DNA of 14,821 nucleotides from Gammaproteobacteria bacterium (GTDB lineage: Bacteria; Pseudomonadota; Gammaproteobacteria; Pseudomonadales; Azotimanducaceae_A), in contig DUAT01000085.1 of assembly GCA_012960755.1 (NCBI GenBank), forward strand, positions 9,721 to 24,541, given 5' to 3'. The notes under the pieces were generated by a model. That model saw only the letters and a program-made list of their open reading frames with translations, was not told the origin of the DNA and searched no databases. A program made the translations under genes and the position numbers. Numbering within the stretch: the stretch's first letter is position 1; each line of letters opens with the position of its first letter. Of the stretch, positions 1 to 7,918 are shown in pieces.

Positions 1-17
1 TCATCCTGTGGCATGTA

Positions 18-32
18 AGTAATGGGGTCGGA
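18..32 (+). repeat. 15-bp motif AGTAATGGGGTCGGA, left copy
   Basis: The 15-mer AGTAATGGGGTCGGA recurs exactly and in the same orientation at 14796-14810, followed at once by a partial second copy (14811-14821). A similar GGAGTAAA string follows at 44-51. From memory, motifs of this kind (AATGGGGTC-GA-GTAAA) are scattered through gammaproteobacterial genomes, often near IS200-like or REP-associated Y1 transposases. No such transposase is in this window, so the family link is inference. Confidence 0.6.
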
Positions 33-87
33 GGAAAGTGCCGGAGTAAATCTTGTTAATCGTCTGTCGGGGTGGGAGAGTCACATG

Positions 88-108
88 ATGCTGATCTGCT
101 GGCTTACA
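88..108 (+). repeat. 21-bp inverted repeat, left copy
   Basis: The 21 bases beginning ATGCTGATCTGCTGG are the exact reverse complement of 9683-9703. An exact 21-mer is not expected by chance in 15 kb. Both copies lie close to a copy of the 59-bp direct repeat (225-283 and 9716-9774), so they are probably pieces of one mobile or recombining element. The rest of 1-224 shows no convincing gene. Confidence 0.6.
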
Positions 109-224
109 CAACATAGGGTTGATCACTTAGGAGATTTAAGGGTCGGGCAGAGGTGATTTGGCTTGTTTATCCAAGCATGTTTTAGAAAATCACGGTGCAA
201 CAGTCTGTATCAGCTCCCGGTAGC

Positions 225-283
225 TGACCATCTAAAGGATCACCACGTCAGGGGGTCGTAAATCTGACTGAACATCAGCAATT
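225..283 (+). repeat. 59-bp direct repeat, copy 1
   Basis: Bases 225-283, beginning TGACCATCTAAAGGATC and ending ACATCAGCAATT, are identical to 9716-9774 in the same orientation. Similarity stops sharply on the left. On the right it stops after one mismatch and two further matches. On the minus strand each copy contains an ATG that opens a short frame: 13 codons here (231-190) and 45 codons in the other copy (9722-9585). The right edge coincides with the broken 3' end of the minus-strand gene stump at 275-565. This fits the end of a mobile element or a recombination point, but I do not recognise the family. Confidence 0.75.
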
Positions 284-565
284 TCCGAAATTATTGCAAC
301 TAAGTTCTACCACCAATCTTCGGTAGTGACTCGTGGGAATTACCCACGATGAGGGCGAGAACGAAGCGTCTCTCGGCCTGTCACAAAAATCCCAATCAGG
401 ATACTTTTGAAATCTCGGAAAACACTGTTTAAAATAACGATTCACGAGGGCTTTCAGGGATTTATCAGTATAGTTAATTAAATATTCATTTTTCAGGACG
501 AGTTCCTCGACGTTCACGTAATCGAACTCGAAAAGGATTAGTCTCCCACGTCGCCGATCATACAC
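275..565 (-). pseudogene. hypothetical protein fragment, 3'-truncated at the 59-bp repeat
   Basis: This is a 96-codon minus-strand frame of unknown family. The middle reads like a real protein, with alternating charged and aromatic residues (residues about 10-60 include LILFEFDYVNVEELVL and NRYFKQCFPRF). Its last codons and stop lie inside the 59-bp repeat, so the native C-terminus is missing. Upstream the frame stays open to about 590, just short of the cti region. It therefore looks like an internal gene fragment cut at both ends. No signal peptide, membrane segment or known motif is visible. A chance open frame in moderately AT-rich DNA cannot be excluded. Confidence 0.35.
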
Positions 566-656
566 GCCATTGACATTGCCCGTAAGGACTGCAGTATGGG
601 CGCATTATCACACGATAAACGCCGCGACCGGTCCGCCGGAGCAAGGACCCAAGCTC

Positions 657-3008
657 ATGCACAGACTCCGCAGTATCTCTTGGCTCATCTCATCACTGCT
701 GGTCGTCGGCTGCACGGCGATGACCGCCGTCGAGATGGAAAAACGCTTCGGCACGGCCGAGCCGCGCGAACGTGTGGTCGATGTGCTGCCGGCCGGCGCC
801 GTCGACTACTGGCAGGACGTCAAGCCGATTGTCGAGGGTCGCTGTATCGTCTGCCATGCCTGTTACGATGCGCCGTGCCAGTTAAAGATGAGTTCGATCG
901 AGGGCATCGAACGCGGTGCGAGCGAGGCCAAGGTCTACAACTCGATGCGGCTCAAGGCTGCACCCATGACGCGACTGTTCCAAGACGCCCACACCGTCTC
1001 CGCATGGCGCGAGAAAGGTTTCTTCCCGGTTCTGAACGAGTACGCGGACACACCGGAGGCCAATCGTGATGGTAGCGTCATGCACCAAATACTGCGGCTC
1101 AAGGAGCAGAACCCGCTACCGGACGGCAAGCAGTTGCCGAAGAGCTTCGACCTGTCGCTCGATCGCAAGCAATTTTGTGCGAAGCCCGAGACCTTCGACA
1201 AGTTTGCGAAAAAGCACCCGTTGTGGGGTATGCCGTATGCACTGCCCGGGCTCGACAAAGAAGAACAGGGCACGCTATTGAGCTGGCTGGAAACCGGCGC
1301 ACCGTATACCGCACGCCCGCCGCTGGCTCCCGAGTTCGCCGAGGAAATCGCAATCTGGGAGGCATTTCTGAACGGCAATTCGCTGAAGGCACAGCTCGCA
1401 AGCCGCTACATTTTCGAGCACCTGTTCCTCGGCCACCTGTATTTCCCGGACATCAGCGACAAGCAGTTCTTCCGGATCGTCCGGTCGGCGACCCCGCCCC
1501 GCCAGCCGATCGAACTGATCGCGACGCGTCGGCCGTATAGTGATCCGGGCGTCGATCGCGTGTACTACCGGATCGATCGGCACGTCGGCACGATCGTCGC
1601 CAAGACGCATATGCCCTATGCGCTGGATGCGAAGCGGATGGCTCGCTGGCAGGAACTGTTTATCGATGCGGACTACACGATCGATGCGCTGCCATCCTAC
1701 GCCGAGAATGATGCTTCGAATCCATTCCGAACCTTTGACGACATGCCGGTCAACACGCGCTATAAGTTCATGCTCGACGAGGCACAGTTCACGATCATGT
1801 CCTTTATCAAGGGCCCCGTGTGTCGCGGGCAGGCTGCGCTGAATGTCATCAACGATGACTTCTGGATATTCTTCATCAACCCGAATAGCCCAACGCTCGA
1901 GATCCTCGAAGACTTTCTGTCCGCTCAGGACAAGAAGCTCGAACTGCCGGCCAGCACCGAGAATATTTACCGGCCGATCAAGCATTGGCGTCACTATAGC
2001 GCACAGCAGAAAGCGCTGCTCGTGGAACTCGACGCCTACATGGCAAAACACTTCACCGACAGCGAAGTCATAAACCTGGACATGGTATGGGATGGTGACG
2101 GCACGAATGACAACGCCGCGCTGACCGTGCTCCGACATTTCGACAGCGCCACGGTCGAAAAGGGCATGGTCGGCAATCCGCCCAAGACAGCATGGATAAT
2201 GGGCTATACGCTACTCGAACGCATCCATTATCTGCTCGTAGCCGGCTACGACGTGTACGGCAATGTCGGTCACCAGTTGCTGTCACGAGTCTATATGGAC
2301 TTCCTGCGCATGGAGGGGGAGAAGACATTCCTGCTGATGCTGCCGCCGGAAGCGCGCAAGCGTGAGCGCGAGTTCTGGTACCGCGAGGCAGAGAAAGAAG
2401 TTACCGAATACATGATACTGCCGCGCTTCGAGAACAAATCGACACTCGGCATCGACTATCAGACCGACGATGAGAAGCTCGAGTTGTACGGCATGTTACG
2501 GCAGCACCTGGCGCCCGTCCTGCCCGACCGATACGCGATGACATCGATTCGCCGCGCCGCGGCACGCGCATCCCTCGAAAAACTGAACGGACTCACCGGC
2601 CTGCCCGCCAACCTGGTGCCGCAGAACTCGTTCATCGAGATCGCCGGCCCGTCGGGCAACTATTACGTCACGCTGATTCGGAATAATGGACACCTGAACA
2701 TAACGTCGATTTTCGGCGAGAAAAAATTCCGCAAACTGGACGAAGACTCTCTGCTGATCGTGCCCGGCTTCCTCGGCGCGTACCCGAATGCGTTCTTTCT
2801 CGTCAACGAGATCGAACTCGACCAATTCGTCGAACGAATCGCGACACTGCGCACCGAGGGTGACTACTCACGACTGCTCGATGCGTACGGTATCCGTCGC
2901 ACGAACCCAAATTTCTGGCGACAAAGCGATGCATTCCACTCGGCTGCCCGGGAACGACTGGGCTTCGAATTTGGACTGTTCGACTACGGGCGGTTCGAGA
3001 ACCGCTGA
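657..3008 (+). CDS. cti: fatty acid cis/trans isomerase (CTI), c-type heme, exported
   Basis: This enzyme of the CTI family converts cis-unsaturated acyl chains of membrane phospholipids to trans without moving the double bond. It acts in the periplasm and helps bacteria stiffen membranes under solvent or heat stress. The ATG at 657 gives 783 residues, near the family's usual length. It has AAGGA nine bases upstream and opens a lipoprotein-like signal (MHRLR, hydrophobic core, VVGC with Cys19). An upstream ATG at 570 is in frame but would add a non-signal extension. The heme motif CIVCH lies at residues 63-67, followed by ACYDAPCQLK, characteristic of CTI. Conserved-looking blocks follow near 386 (GPVCRGQAALN) and 519-540 (LERIHYLLVAGYDVYGNVG). 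The frame is intact. It is visibly GC-richer than the flanking genes and lies between two gene stumps, suggesting acquisition as a cassette. Confidence 0.92.
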   Translation: MHRLRSISWLISSLLVVGCTAMTAVEMEKRFGTAEPRERVVDVLPAGAVDYWQDVKPIVEGRCIVCHACYDAPCQLKMSSIEGIERGASEAKVYNSMRLKAAPMTRLFQDAHTVSAWREKGFFPVLNEYADTPEANRDGSVMHQILRLKEQNPLPDGKQLPKSFDLSLDRKQFCAKPETFDKFAKKHPLWGMPYALPGLDKEEQGTLLSWLETGAPYTARPPLAPEFAEEIAIWEAFLNGNSLKAQLASRYIFEHLFLGHLYFPDISDKQFFRIVRSATPPRQPIELIATRRPYSDPGVDRVYYRIDRHVGTIVAKTHMPYALDAKRMARWQELFIDADYTIDALPSYAENDASNPFRTFDDMPVNTRYKFMLDEAQFTIMSFIKGPVCRGQAALNVINDDFWIFFINPNSPTLEILEDFLSAQDKKLELPASTENIYRPIKHWRHYSAQQKALLVELDAYMAKHFTDSEVINLDMVWDGDGTNDNAALTVLRHFDSATVEKGMVGNPPKTAWIMGYTLLERIHYLLVAGYDVYGNVGHQLLSRVYMDFLRMEGEKTFLLMLPPEARKREREFWYREAEKEVTEYMILPRFENKSTLGIDYQTDDEKLELYGMLRQHLAPVLPDRYAMTSIRRAAARASLEKLNGLTGLPANLVPQNSFIEIAGPSGNYYVTLIRNNGHLNITSIFGEKKFRKLDEDSLLIVPGFLGAYPNAFFLVNEIELDQFVERIATLRTEGDYSRLLDAYGIRRTNPNFWRQSDAFHSAARERLGFEFGLFDYGRFENR

Positions 3009-3014
3009 ACCGGA

Positions 3015-3756
3015 ACGTGGTCCCCTGTCGTGCAAGCTCCCTGCCTTCGATATATAGATCATAAGCGACCAGATTATCAGTCGGTTTCACAGCCAATTGC
3101 TTCGCCGCGCCTTTGTCGATATTGACTTGCATCGCAGAAGCGATTTGAGTCGCCAGATCTGACTGAATAGTGAATATATCGTCTAACCGCCTGTCGTAGG
3201 ATTCGGACCATAACTGCCATTCGTTATCGGTACTGATCAGTCGCACGTTGATACGCACCTGCTTTTTGTCGCGCCTTACACTTCCCGTGAGCAAATGGGT
3301 AATGCCCAGTTCTTTGCTGATGTCAGCAGGGCTCTTCCTGTTCTCTATGAACTTATTGGCGGTATTTCTGGCGATGACGCGAAGCCCGGGAATGCCGGAA
3401 ACTTTATGCAACACATCCTCATACATACCAGCGGCGAAATAGGCATTTTCGTTGGTCGGGCTCAAGTCCTTGAAGGGCATAACCATGATGGTCGTTTCTC
3501 GCACGGAGTTGGAATCGATTTTCGTTTCAGCGGAAGGTAGTTCCTCTGGTACGGGTTGCCTGGGTTCCTTCACGGTCTGCCACTGCCATAAGGTGTATGC
3601 GGCAACCATGAGGATGAGAGCGGAAGTGGCGAAGACAACGTGATTGTGACTTCGTACCGGTGTCGATACGTTGGATGCGGCCGTCTGACCGGGCTGAACA
3701 TTAAACGCGAGATCCTCCTCCGGGTCATCATGGCCGACCCTCGCAATTACGAGCAT
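3015..3756 (-). pseudogene. FlgO/TolB-N-like membrane protein, 3'-truncated (TPR region lost)
   Basis: From an ATG at 3756 the frame encodes a short N-terminus, one membrane segment (about residues 39-58), a proline-rich linker, and a domain at about 90-210 typical of CadC-, adenylate-cyclase- and TPR-associated proteins: IMVMPFKDLSP, NAYFAAGMYEDVLHKV, LLTGSVRR, WSESYDRRLDDIFTIQ. In the family this is followed by a linker (here YDLYIEGRE, about 232-240) and then TPR repeats. In this copy the similarity stops near 3028. The frame then runs antisense through the last part of cti to 2803, giving a meaningless tail. The usual N-terminal winged-helix or cyclase domain is also absent, and there is no clear ribosome binding site. 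The remnant is recent enough to lack internal stops. Confidence 0.8.
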
Positions 3757-4193
3757 GAGGATTAATAGAGCAATTGTTATTTATCTTACTTGTCAATGAA
3801 ATTAATTACTCATTGGTGTTGGCACGAACATCATTAGCTTGGTTGTTGATCGTCCGCATTGAGTCCGACAAAGAGAAACGTGCCATTCTTTGGACAATAG
3901 TTTGTGACAATAGTTTGGGACACCCAGCATTGAGATGTGAGCCTTTTACCAGTTACCTTGTAAGTAAACACGACTTGTTGGATGTCCTAGACTTCTTTTT
4001 TCCAGGGACACCTTCCGTAAGTCCTCGACTTTCACCAGTGATATTTCAATCGATCGAGCAGATCCACTCGTTGAAAGTCATGAGGGGTTTGCCTAACGAT
4101 TACGTTATGTTTCGGTGTGTGTGGATCGCGGCTTTCCTCGCTACGATCTGTCAAGTCCGACAGGCTCCTAGACCATTCCAATTACCGGCAGAA
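3757..4193. other. 437-bp non-coding stretch with a short tandem repeat
   Basis: I see no gene here that I trust. A plus-strand open frame runs through (3774-4292) but has no recognisable domain and overlaps the end of the sulfatase gene antisense. A 13-bp tandem repeat (GACAATAGTTTG plus one base) occupies 3893-3918. An imperfect inverted repeat joins about 4024-4034 (CTCGACTTTCA) to about 4073-4085 (TGAAAGTCATGAG). The stretch is probably degraded intergenic or mobile-element DNA. Confidence 0.4.
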
Positions 4194-6392
4194 CTATTTT
4201 TTAGATTTTTTGCTTTTTTTAGATTTTTTGCTTTTTCCAGTCATGAGGCATTTTGTGCCGCGGTTCTCTTCGATGATCGTGCGGTCGGCTGAGTCCGTTA
4301 AGCCGTCGAAGTTAAAGTCATAAACGCTGGATAATCCCCACTGAGAACTAAACATTTTCCAATTCTTGATATCCTTTCCATTAACTACGAGATCGAGATT
4401 GCCGTCTCCCGGGCAGTCAGGTTGTGTGGCCAGTAACGCTTCGAGCTCGGCAGAGAGAGCATCGAAGTTGGCCCGCTCTTCCGGGGTTAAATCTTCCGGG
4501 GTTAAATCTTCTTCCAGCAAGTCAGTTCCTTCTGTATCCAGTCTTGGTATGGGAACATCCTCATTGATTTCATAAAACTCAGTCGTTGTCTCGTCTTCGC
4601 AGGCGTCTGTGTCTCTATTGAATTTGCGCGTTGAAGTCATGACCAGCTTGAAGTTTGTATTTCGGATCGCAGTCGAAACATCCGGCAATATGTCGTACGG
4701 TAACTCCCCCTGATCTAAACGGAAGCGGTTGACGTCGCAGCAAAGCTCTAAGCCTTCCGGTAGTGGAATTCCAACAGTGTTTTCATGATTAGCGCCCGCG
4801 CCCCACCAGATACCATTGTTGTCCCCACAAACCAACTTGCTTGTGGGGATCTGAGTACACGTGGTTTCCGAAATGATACAAGGACCGTTTCTCACACCAT
4901 TGGCGGTGATGTTTACTCCCGACTGGGTGAAGTTAGAAGTTCGGATACTACCCTGGCTCGGATCCGTAAGGTACGGTAACATCGAGACCGAATCAATCAT
5001 CCTGCGTACCTTCTTGTGTGCATCAATACCCGCGATCTCTGCAAACAGCTCGAACAGATCGGCAACATTGACCATCGAACTCACAATACGGTTCGGACTA
5101 TTCACTAACGGTCCTGCAATAATTAATGGAACCCACACACCTGTCTGGTATGACGTGCCTTTGGCCCGTGTTGGATCAAACGGAAACTTCGTGTCAAATC
5201 CAATGGAACCGTTGTCTCCGAGAACGATAATCATGGTATTGGTAGTTTCAGGATGATAGTCCAGGTGGCCGGATGGGTGGCGCGTTGCCAATCCTGTTTC
5301 AACGAGCAAACGGCCGATTTCCGTATCCATGGCTTCGATCATTTGATTGCTGATAATTCTCTGATCGAGAGTTTCCGTACAGTCCAAGTCACTGCCGTCA
5401 ATTGAAACTGGAGAAAGCAAATCCCGCGGGGGCTGCTGGTAAGGCGTATGGGCCGACGAGAAACTGACCGTTGCCATCCACCGCTTGTTCTGATGCCGCA
5501 TGGAATTGATCCAATCTCTCGCCGCGTTCACTTCAACCGTTGTGCGGTACATTCGTGCACGCGGGTCTGTGGGAGGAACTTCCTCCAGCAGACCATTTTC
5601 GTGGTTAATCACGAGGGGTGAGACAAAATAGGCATTCAAGGTCTCGAAGTTCAGATTAGCCGGGGGTGTCGATTGGCAAGCCTGATTAGGAACAAACAGG
5701 CCTCCCTCCTCCATGCAAGTGCGGCCCGGCGCGACTCCGGCAAGTGTGTCATCGCACGGACGGTCATCAGCGAAGTAGCAGGCACCGCTCATCGCATCGT
5801 TGACAAACCCGCACGAATACGTACCGAGGTCCTCAGCGACCCCTCCAGCGGTTGAATCAACTGACGCAAGCAATCCGCCCACATAACCATAAAAGAAATC
5901 CCAGCCAAGCGCCTGAGGATTTGTGTTACCGAACAGATTATTCTCGGGACCTCCCAGATGAAATTTACCAAAAAGGCCACTGTTATAGTTGCGTTTCTTG
6001 AGCAGGAGGGGAATCGTGGTCTCGAAGGGAGATACGTGGGAGTTAGCCAGATCCAATGGACCGATTGCGCCGAGGATGTTGGTTCGGAACGGATAACGAC
6101 CTGAAAAAAACACAGCCCGGCTTGGTGAGCACTCCGGCGTGGCCCATGTGTTCTTGAAGCGCACTCCAGCTTGCGCAATCGCCTCTATGCTGGGAAGCTG
6201 CGGCGGAGAGAATCCCCCGTATTCAAAGACCTGCATCTTGTCTATGCCTACATCATCCATAATTATGAACAAAATATTCGGATGTCGAGAAGAATCTTGT
6301 GCAGAAACAGAATTTGTTGTCAGACCAGAAAATATGGCCAGAATCAACACGCTTTGAGTTATGAACAGCCTAACTTTTACCGATCTAGTCAT
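4194..6392 (-). CDS. secreted sulfatase with dockerin-like module and Ser/Lys tail
   Basis: This is a type I (formylglycine) sulfatase of 732 residues that hydrolyses a sulfate ester; the substrate is unknown. It has a signal peptide (residues 1-31, cleavage likely after SVSA). NILFIIMDDVG (39-49) supplies two metal-binding aspartates. CSPSR (88-92) is the core CxPxR motif whose Cys is converted to formylglycine. GKFHLGG (142-148), HTPY (315-318) and the GDNG metal site (392-395) follow. The C-terminus adds two dockerin or EF-hand-like loops (D663-D674 and D692-D703), then a tail of four SKK repeats. Cysteines are numerous in 190-240. GGAG lies four bases before the ATG. No sulfatase-maturating enzyme is nearby. 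The frame is complete; the 41-bp repeat sits just upstream and may affect expression. Confidence 0.93.
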   Translation of the reverse strand: MTRSVKVRLFITQSVLILAIFSGLTTNSVSAQDSSRHPNILFIIMDDVGIDKMQVFEYGGFSPPQLPSIEAIAQAGVRFKNTWATPECSPSRAVFFSGRYPFRTNILGAIGPLDLANSHVSPFETTIPLLLKKRNYNSGLFGKFHLGGPENNLFGNTNPQALGWDFFYGYVGGLLASVDSTAGGVAEDLGTYSCGFVNDAMSGACYFADDRPCDDTLAGVAPGRTCMEEGGLFVPNQACQSTPPANLNFETLNAYFVSPLVINHENGLLEEVPPTDPRARMYRTTVEVNAARDWINSMRHQNKRWMATVSFSSAHTPYQQPPRDLLSPVSIDGSDLDCTETLDQRIISNQMIEAMDTEIGRLLVETGLATRHPSGHLDYHPETTNTMIIVLGDNGSIGFDTKFPFDPTRAKGTSYQTGVWVPLIIAGPLVNSPNRIVSSMVNVADLFELFAEIAGIDAHKKVRRMIDSVSMLPYLTDPSQGSIRTSNFTQSGVNITANGVRNGPCIISETTCTQIPTSKLVCGDNNGIWWGAGANHENTVGIPLPEGLELCCDVNRFRLDQGELPYDILPDVSTAIRNTNFKLVMTSTRKFNRDTDACEDETTTEFYEINEDVPIPRLDTEGTDLLEEDLTPEDLTPEERANFDALSAELEALLATQPDCPGDGNLDLVVNGKDIKNWKMFSSQWGLSSVYDFNFDGLTDSADRTIIEENRGTKCLMTGKSKKSKKSKKSKK
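4203..4236 (-). repeat. 18-bp tandem repeat coding for the SKK tail of the sulfatase
   Basis: Two head-to-tail 18-bp units (4203-4220 and 4221-4236, the second incomplete) lie at the 3' end of the sulfatase gene. Each encodes two SKK triplets. The units contain runs of six and seven identical bases, so unit number and reading frame should be prone to slippage. The stop codon at 4194-4196 follows at once. Confidence 0.8.
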
Positions 6393-6432
6393 AATTCTCC
6401 ACTTCGTTTTTCGAGGTTGTTTTGGACAATTC

Positions 6433-6479
6433 AGTATAGAAGATAAGTGAAATAAACCACATTTTCTGAAGAACGGTCA
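6433..6479 (-). promoter_or_regulatory. candidate sulfatase promoter formed with the 41-bp repeat
   Basis: On the minus strand TATACT (6438-6433) is a good -10 candidate about 40 bases before the sulfatase ATG. It begins immediately after the 41-bp repeat ends, so any -35 contact would fall inside the repeat. No clear TTGACA-like box is present at 16-18 bases. This is a weak prediction based on position and the -10 match alone. Confidence 0.3.
6439..6479 (-). repeat. 41-bp inverted repeat, left copy
   Basis: Read on the minus strand this begins TGACCGTTCTTCAGAAAATG. It matches 9783-9823 on the plus strand with one mismatch (base 6448). Both edges are sharp. The outer (TGACC) end abuts the broken transposase gene at 6480, and the inner end lies 47 bp before the sulfatase start codon. 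It may be an insertion-sequence end or a promoter-bearing fragment; I do not recognise the family. Confidence 0.75.
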
Positions 6480-7460
6480 GAATCTTGCACTGCGCAAACA
6501 GCTAATTGTATTGAAGCGAACTCAGGGTCGCCCGAGTTTGAGAGCACGTGATCGAGTATTTTGGAAAGCCCTATCGCAGTTCTGGCCAAGTTGGCGAGGT
6601 TCCCTTTTCATCGTCCAGCCCGAGACTGTGATAGGTTGGTAAAGGAAGACCTTCAGGTTTTATTGGAGACGCAAATGCAGAGGCGTTAACCGTGGAAGGC
6701 CCAAACTAAGTCCGGAAATAAAATTACTTGTACTTAAACTATCGACAACCAATCCACTATGGGGCGCACCGAGGATACACGGCGAGTTATTGAAACTGGG
6801 TATTGAGATATCAGAGCTATCAGTGTCAGGGATCATTCGCCGAAATAATCCAAAACCGTCATCACAGACCTGGAAGACCTTTATCAAGAATCACATGCCA
6901 GACATGGTAGCTGTAGATTTTCCGGTGGTGCCGACAATTCGTTTTAAGATGTTATTCGTGTTTGTGGTTCTAAGCCATGACCGACGGCGTGTCGTTCACT
7001 TCAATGTCACTGCACATCCCACAGCACAATGGACTGCACAACAGATTACTGAAGCTTTTCCATGGGAGAGTTCACCGAGGTATTTACTCAGGGATAGAGA
7101 CAAGATTTTCGGTAAGGTTTTTCAAAAACCCGTTAAAGCAATGGGTATCGAAGAAGTATTAACAGCACATCGAAGTCCTTGGCAAAATGCTTATGTTGAA
7201 CGACTCAATGGCAGTACCTAGGTGGCCCCATCCCAAGAGAATGTACTGACCATGTCATTGTCTGGGATGAACGCCATCTAAAGAGCGTTCTCAAGAACTA
7301 TTTTTATTACTACAATAGTGACAGAACTCATTTGGGACTAACAAAAGAGACGCCAATTGATCGCCAAGTATCTGAAAGGGCTTCAAGGGCAGATCAATTG
7401 GTAGAAAGTCCGAAAGTAGGTGGGCTTCACCATCGATATGAGTGGCGAGCAGCTGCTTGA
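6480..7460 (+). pseudogene. DDE integrase-core transposase, decayed
   Basis: Frame-by-frame reading reconstructs most of an rve-type transposase. The first segment (6480-6639) reads NLALRKQLIVLKRTQGRP, then LFIVQPETVIGW, and hits a TAA at 6640-6642 where related proteins read WHR. The second segment (6643-7221) carries a helix-turn-helix-like stretch (LWGAPRIHGELLKLG) and the DDE triad: AVDFPVV, LLRDRDKIFG, QNAYVERLNG. A TAG at 7219 and a short extra stretch of about 14 bases then shift the frame. The third segment (about 7232-7460) reads RECTDHVIVWDERHLK to NSDRTHLGLTKETP and ends at TGA 7458-7460. The N-terminus is missing, because the gene breaks exactly at the 41-bp repeat. It cannot make a working transposase. 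Confidence 0.88.
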
Positions 7461-7489
7461 ATATCTCCGGATCAATAATTGCGAAGGAC

Positions 7490-7524
7490 AGGTGGAATCG
7501 AACCACCGACACGGGGATTTTCAG
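7490..7524 (-). pseudogene. tRNA-Phe fragment (anticodon loop to T-arm)
   Basis: The minus strand reads CTGAAAATCCCCGTGTC followed by GGTGG-TTCGATT-CCACC. The first part matches the tRNA-Phe anticodon loop (anticodon GAA), its 3' stem strand and the variable loop. The second is a perfect T-arm (5-bp stem, 7-base loop) at 7491-7507. The 5' anticodon stem strand (GGGGA) and the D-arm are absent, and no matching acceptor stem or CCA is visible, so it is not a functional tRNA. Such pieces are often left where integrative elements target tRNA genes. Confidence 0.65.
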
Positions 7525-7649
7525 ACTGATTGGCCCACCTTGTGAAAGCGTCAAAGACCACGTATTCTGCATGTTGGAAGAAATTGTACGATTGATAGAC
7601 AGCCAATTTTCCGAGATTCACACCTGCTCATCCTTATTTTTCTCAGAGC

Positions 7650-7910
7650 CTAGGCAGCCTTCTGACGAGCCTCCCATAAATCGAACTCAGCTTGCATTCG
7701 TACCCACATTTCTGCTGATGTATCTAGGACTGACTCAAGAATGATTGCGAAGGATGGTGAAATACCACGTTTTCCGTTAACTATTTCGTTTATTTTTCTC
7801 GGAGAACAATCGCAGAGTTTAGCGAGCGCAGATTGATTAAGGTCCATCTGATTCATGTAAATCTCAGATAGAACTTTTCCGGGATGCAATGGAAGTGGGT
7901 TGTCAATCAT
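7650..7910 (-). CDS. higA: HigA-family antitoxin, XRE-type helix-turn-helix
   Basis: An 86-residue antitoxin that binds and neutralises HigB and normally represses its own operon. The N-terminal HPGKVLSEIY (residues about 9-18) and the block SALAKLCDCSPRKINEIVNGKRGIS (about 27-51, the DNA-binding helix-turn-helix) are hallmarks of the HigA/VapI group. The C-terminus ends MWVRMQAEFDLWEARQ, also typical. The ATG is preceded by GAGG seven bases upstream, and this ribosome site overlaps the stop codon of higB. The toxin-first order and eight-base gap are the normal HigBA arrangement. The frame and length are intact, so the antitoxin is probably functional even if the toxin is impaired. Confidence 0.92.
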   Translation of the reverse strand: MIDNPLPLHPGKVLSEIYMNQMDLNQSALAKLCDCSPRKINEIVNGKRGISPSFAIILESVLDTSAEMWVRMQAEFDLWEARQKAA

Positions 7911-7918
7911 GTTTTACC

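Noticed and set aside
570..656. Upstream ATG at 570 as the cti start
   Set aside because: It would place 29 non-signal residues before a clear signal sequence; the ATG at 657 has AAGGA at good spacing.
1275..2138. 287-codon minus-strand open frame inside cti
   Set aside because: A shadow of a GC-rich coding sequence; no homology, while the opposite strand encodes a clear CTI protein.
2990..3005. GCGGTT-CGAG-AACCGC hairpin at the end of cti as a terminator
   Set aside because: It overlaps the last codons, the stem is only 6 bp, and no T-run follows.
4148..4163. CTGTC-N6-GACAG hairpin after the sulfatase as a terminator
   Set aside because: The 5-bp stem with no T-run in the sulfatase direction is too weak.
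3893..4240. Tandem repeats as a CRISPR array
   Set aside because: Units are 13 and 18 bp, adjacent without spacers, and no cas genes are present.
3774..4292. 172-codon plus-strand open frame
   Set aside because: No recognisable domain or ribosome site, and its 3' part is antisense to the sulfatase tail; the phenylalanine-rich repeats are a by-product of the SKK repeat.
7478..7754. 11-bp repeat ATTGCGAAGGA at 7478-7488 and 7744-7754
   Set aside because: Matches of this length are expected by chance many times in a window of this size; one copy lies within higA.
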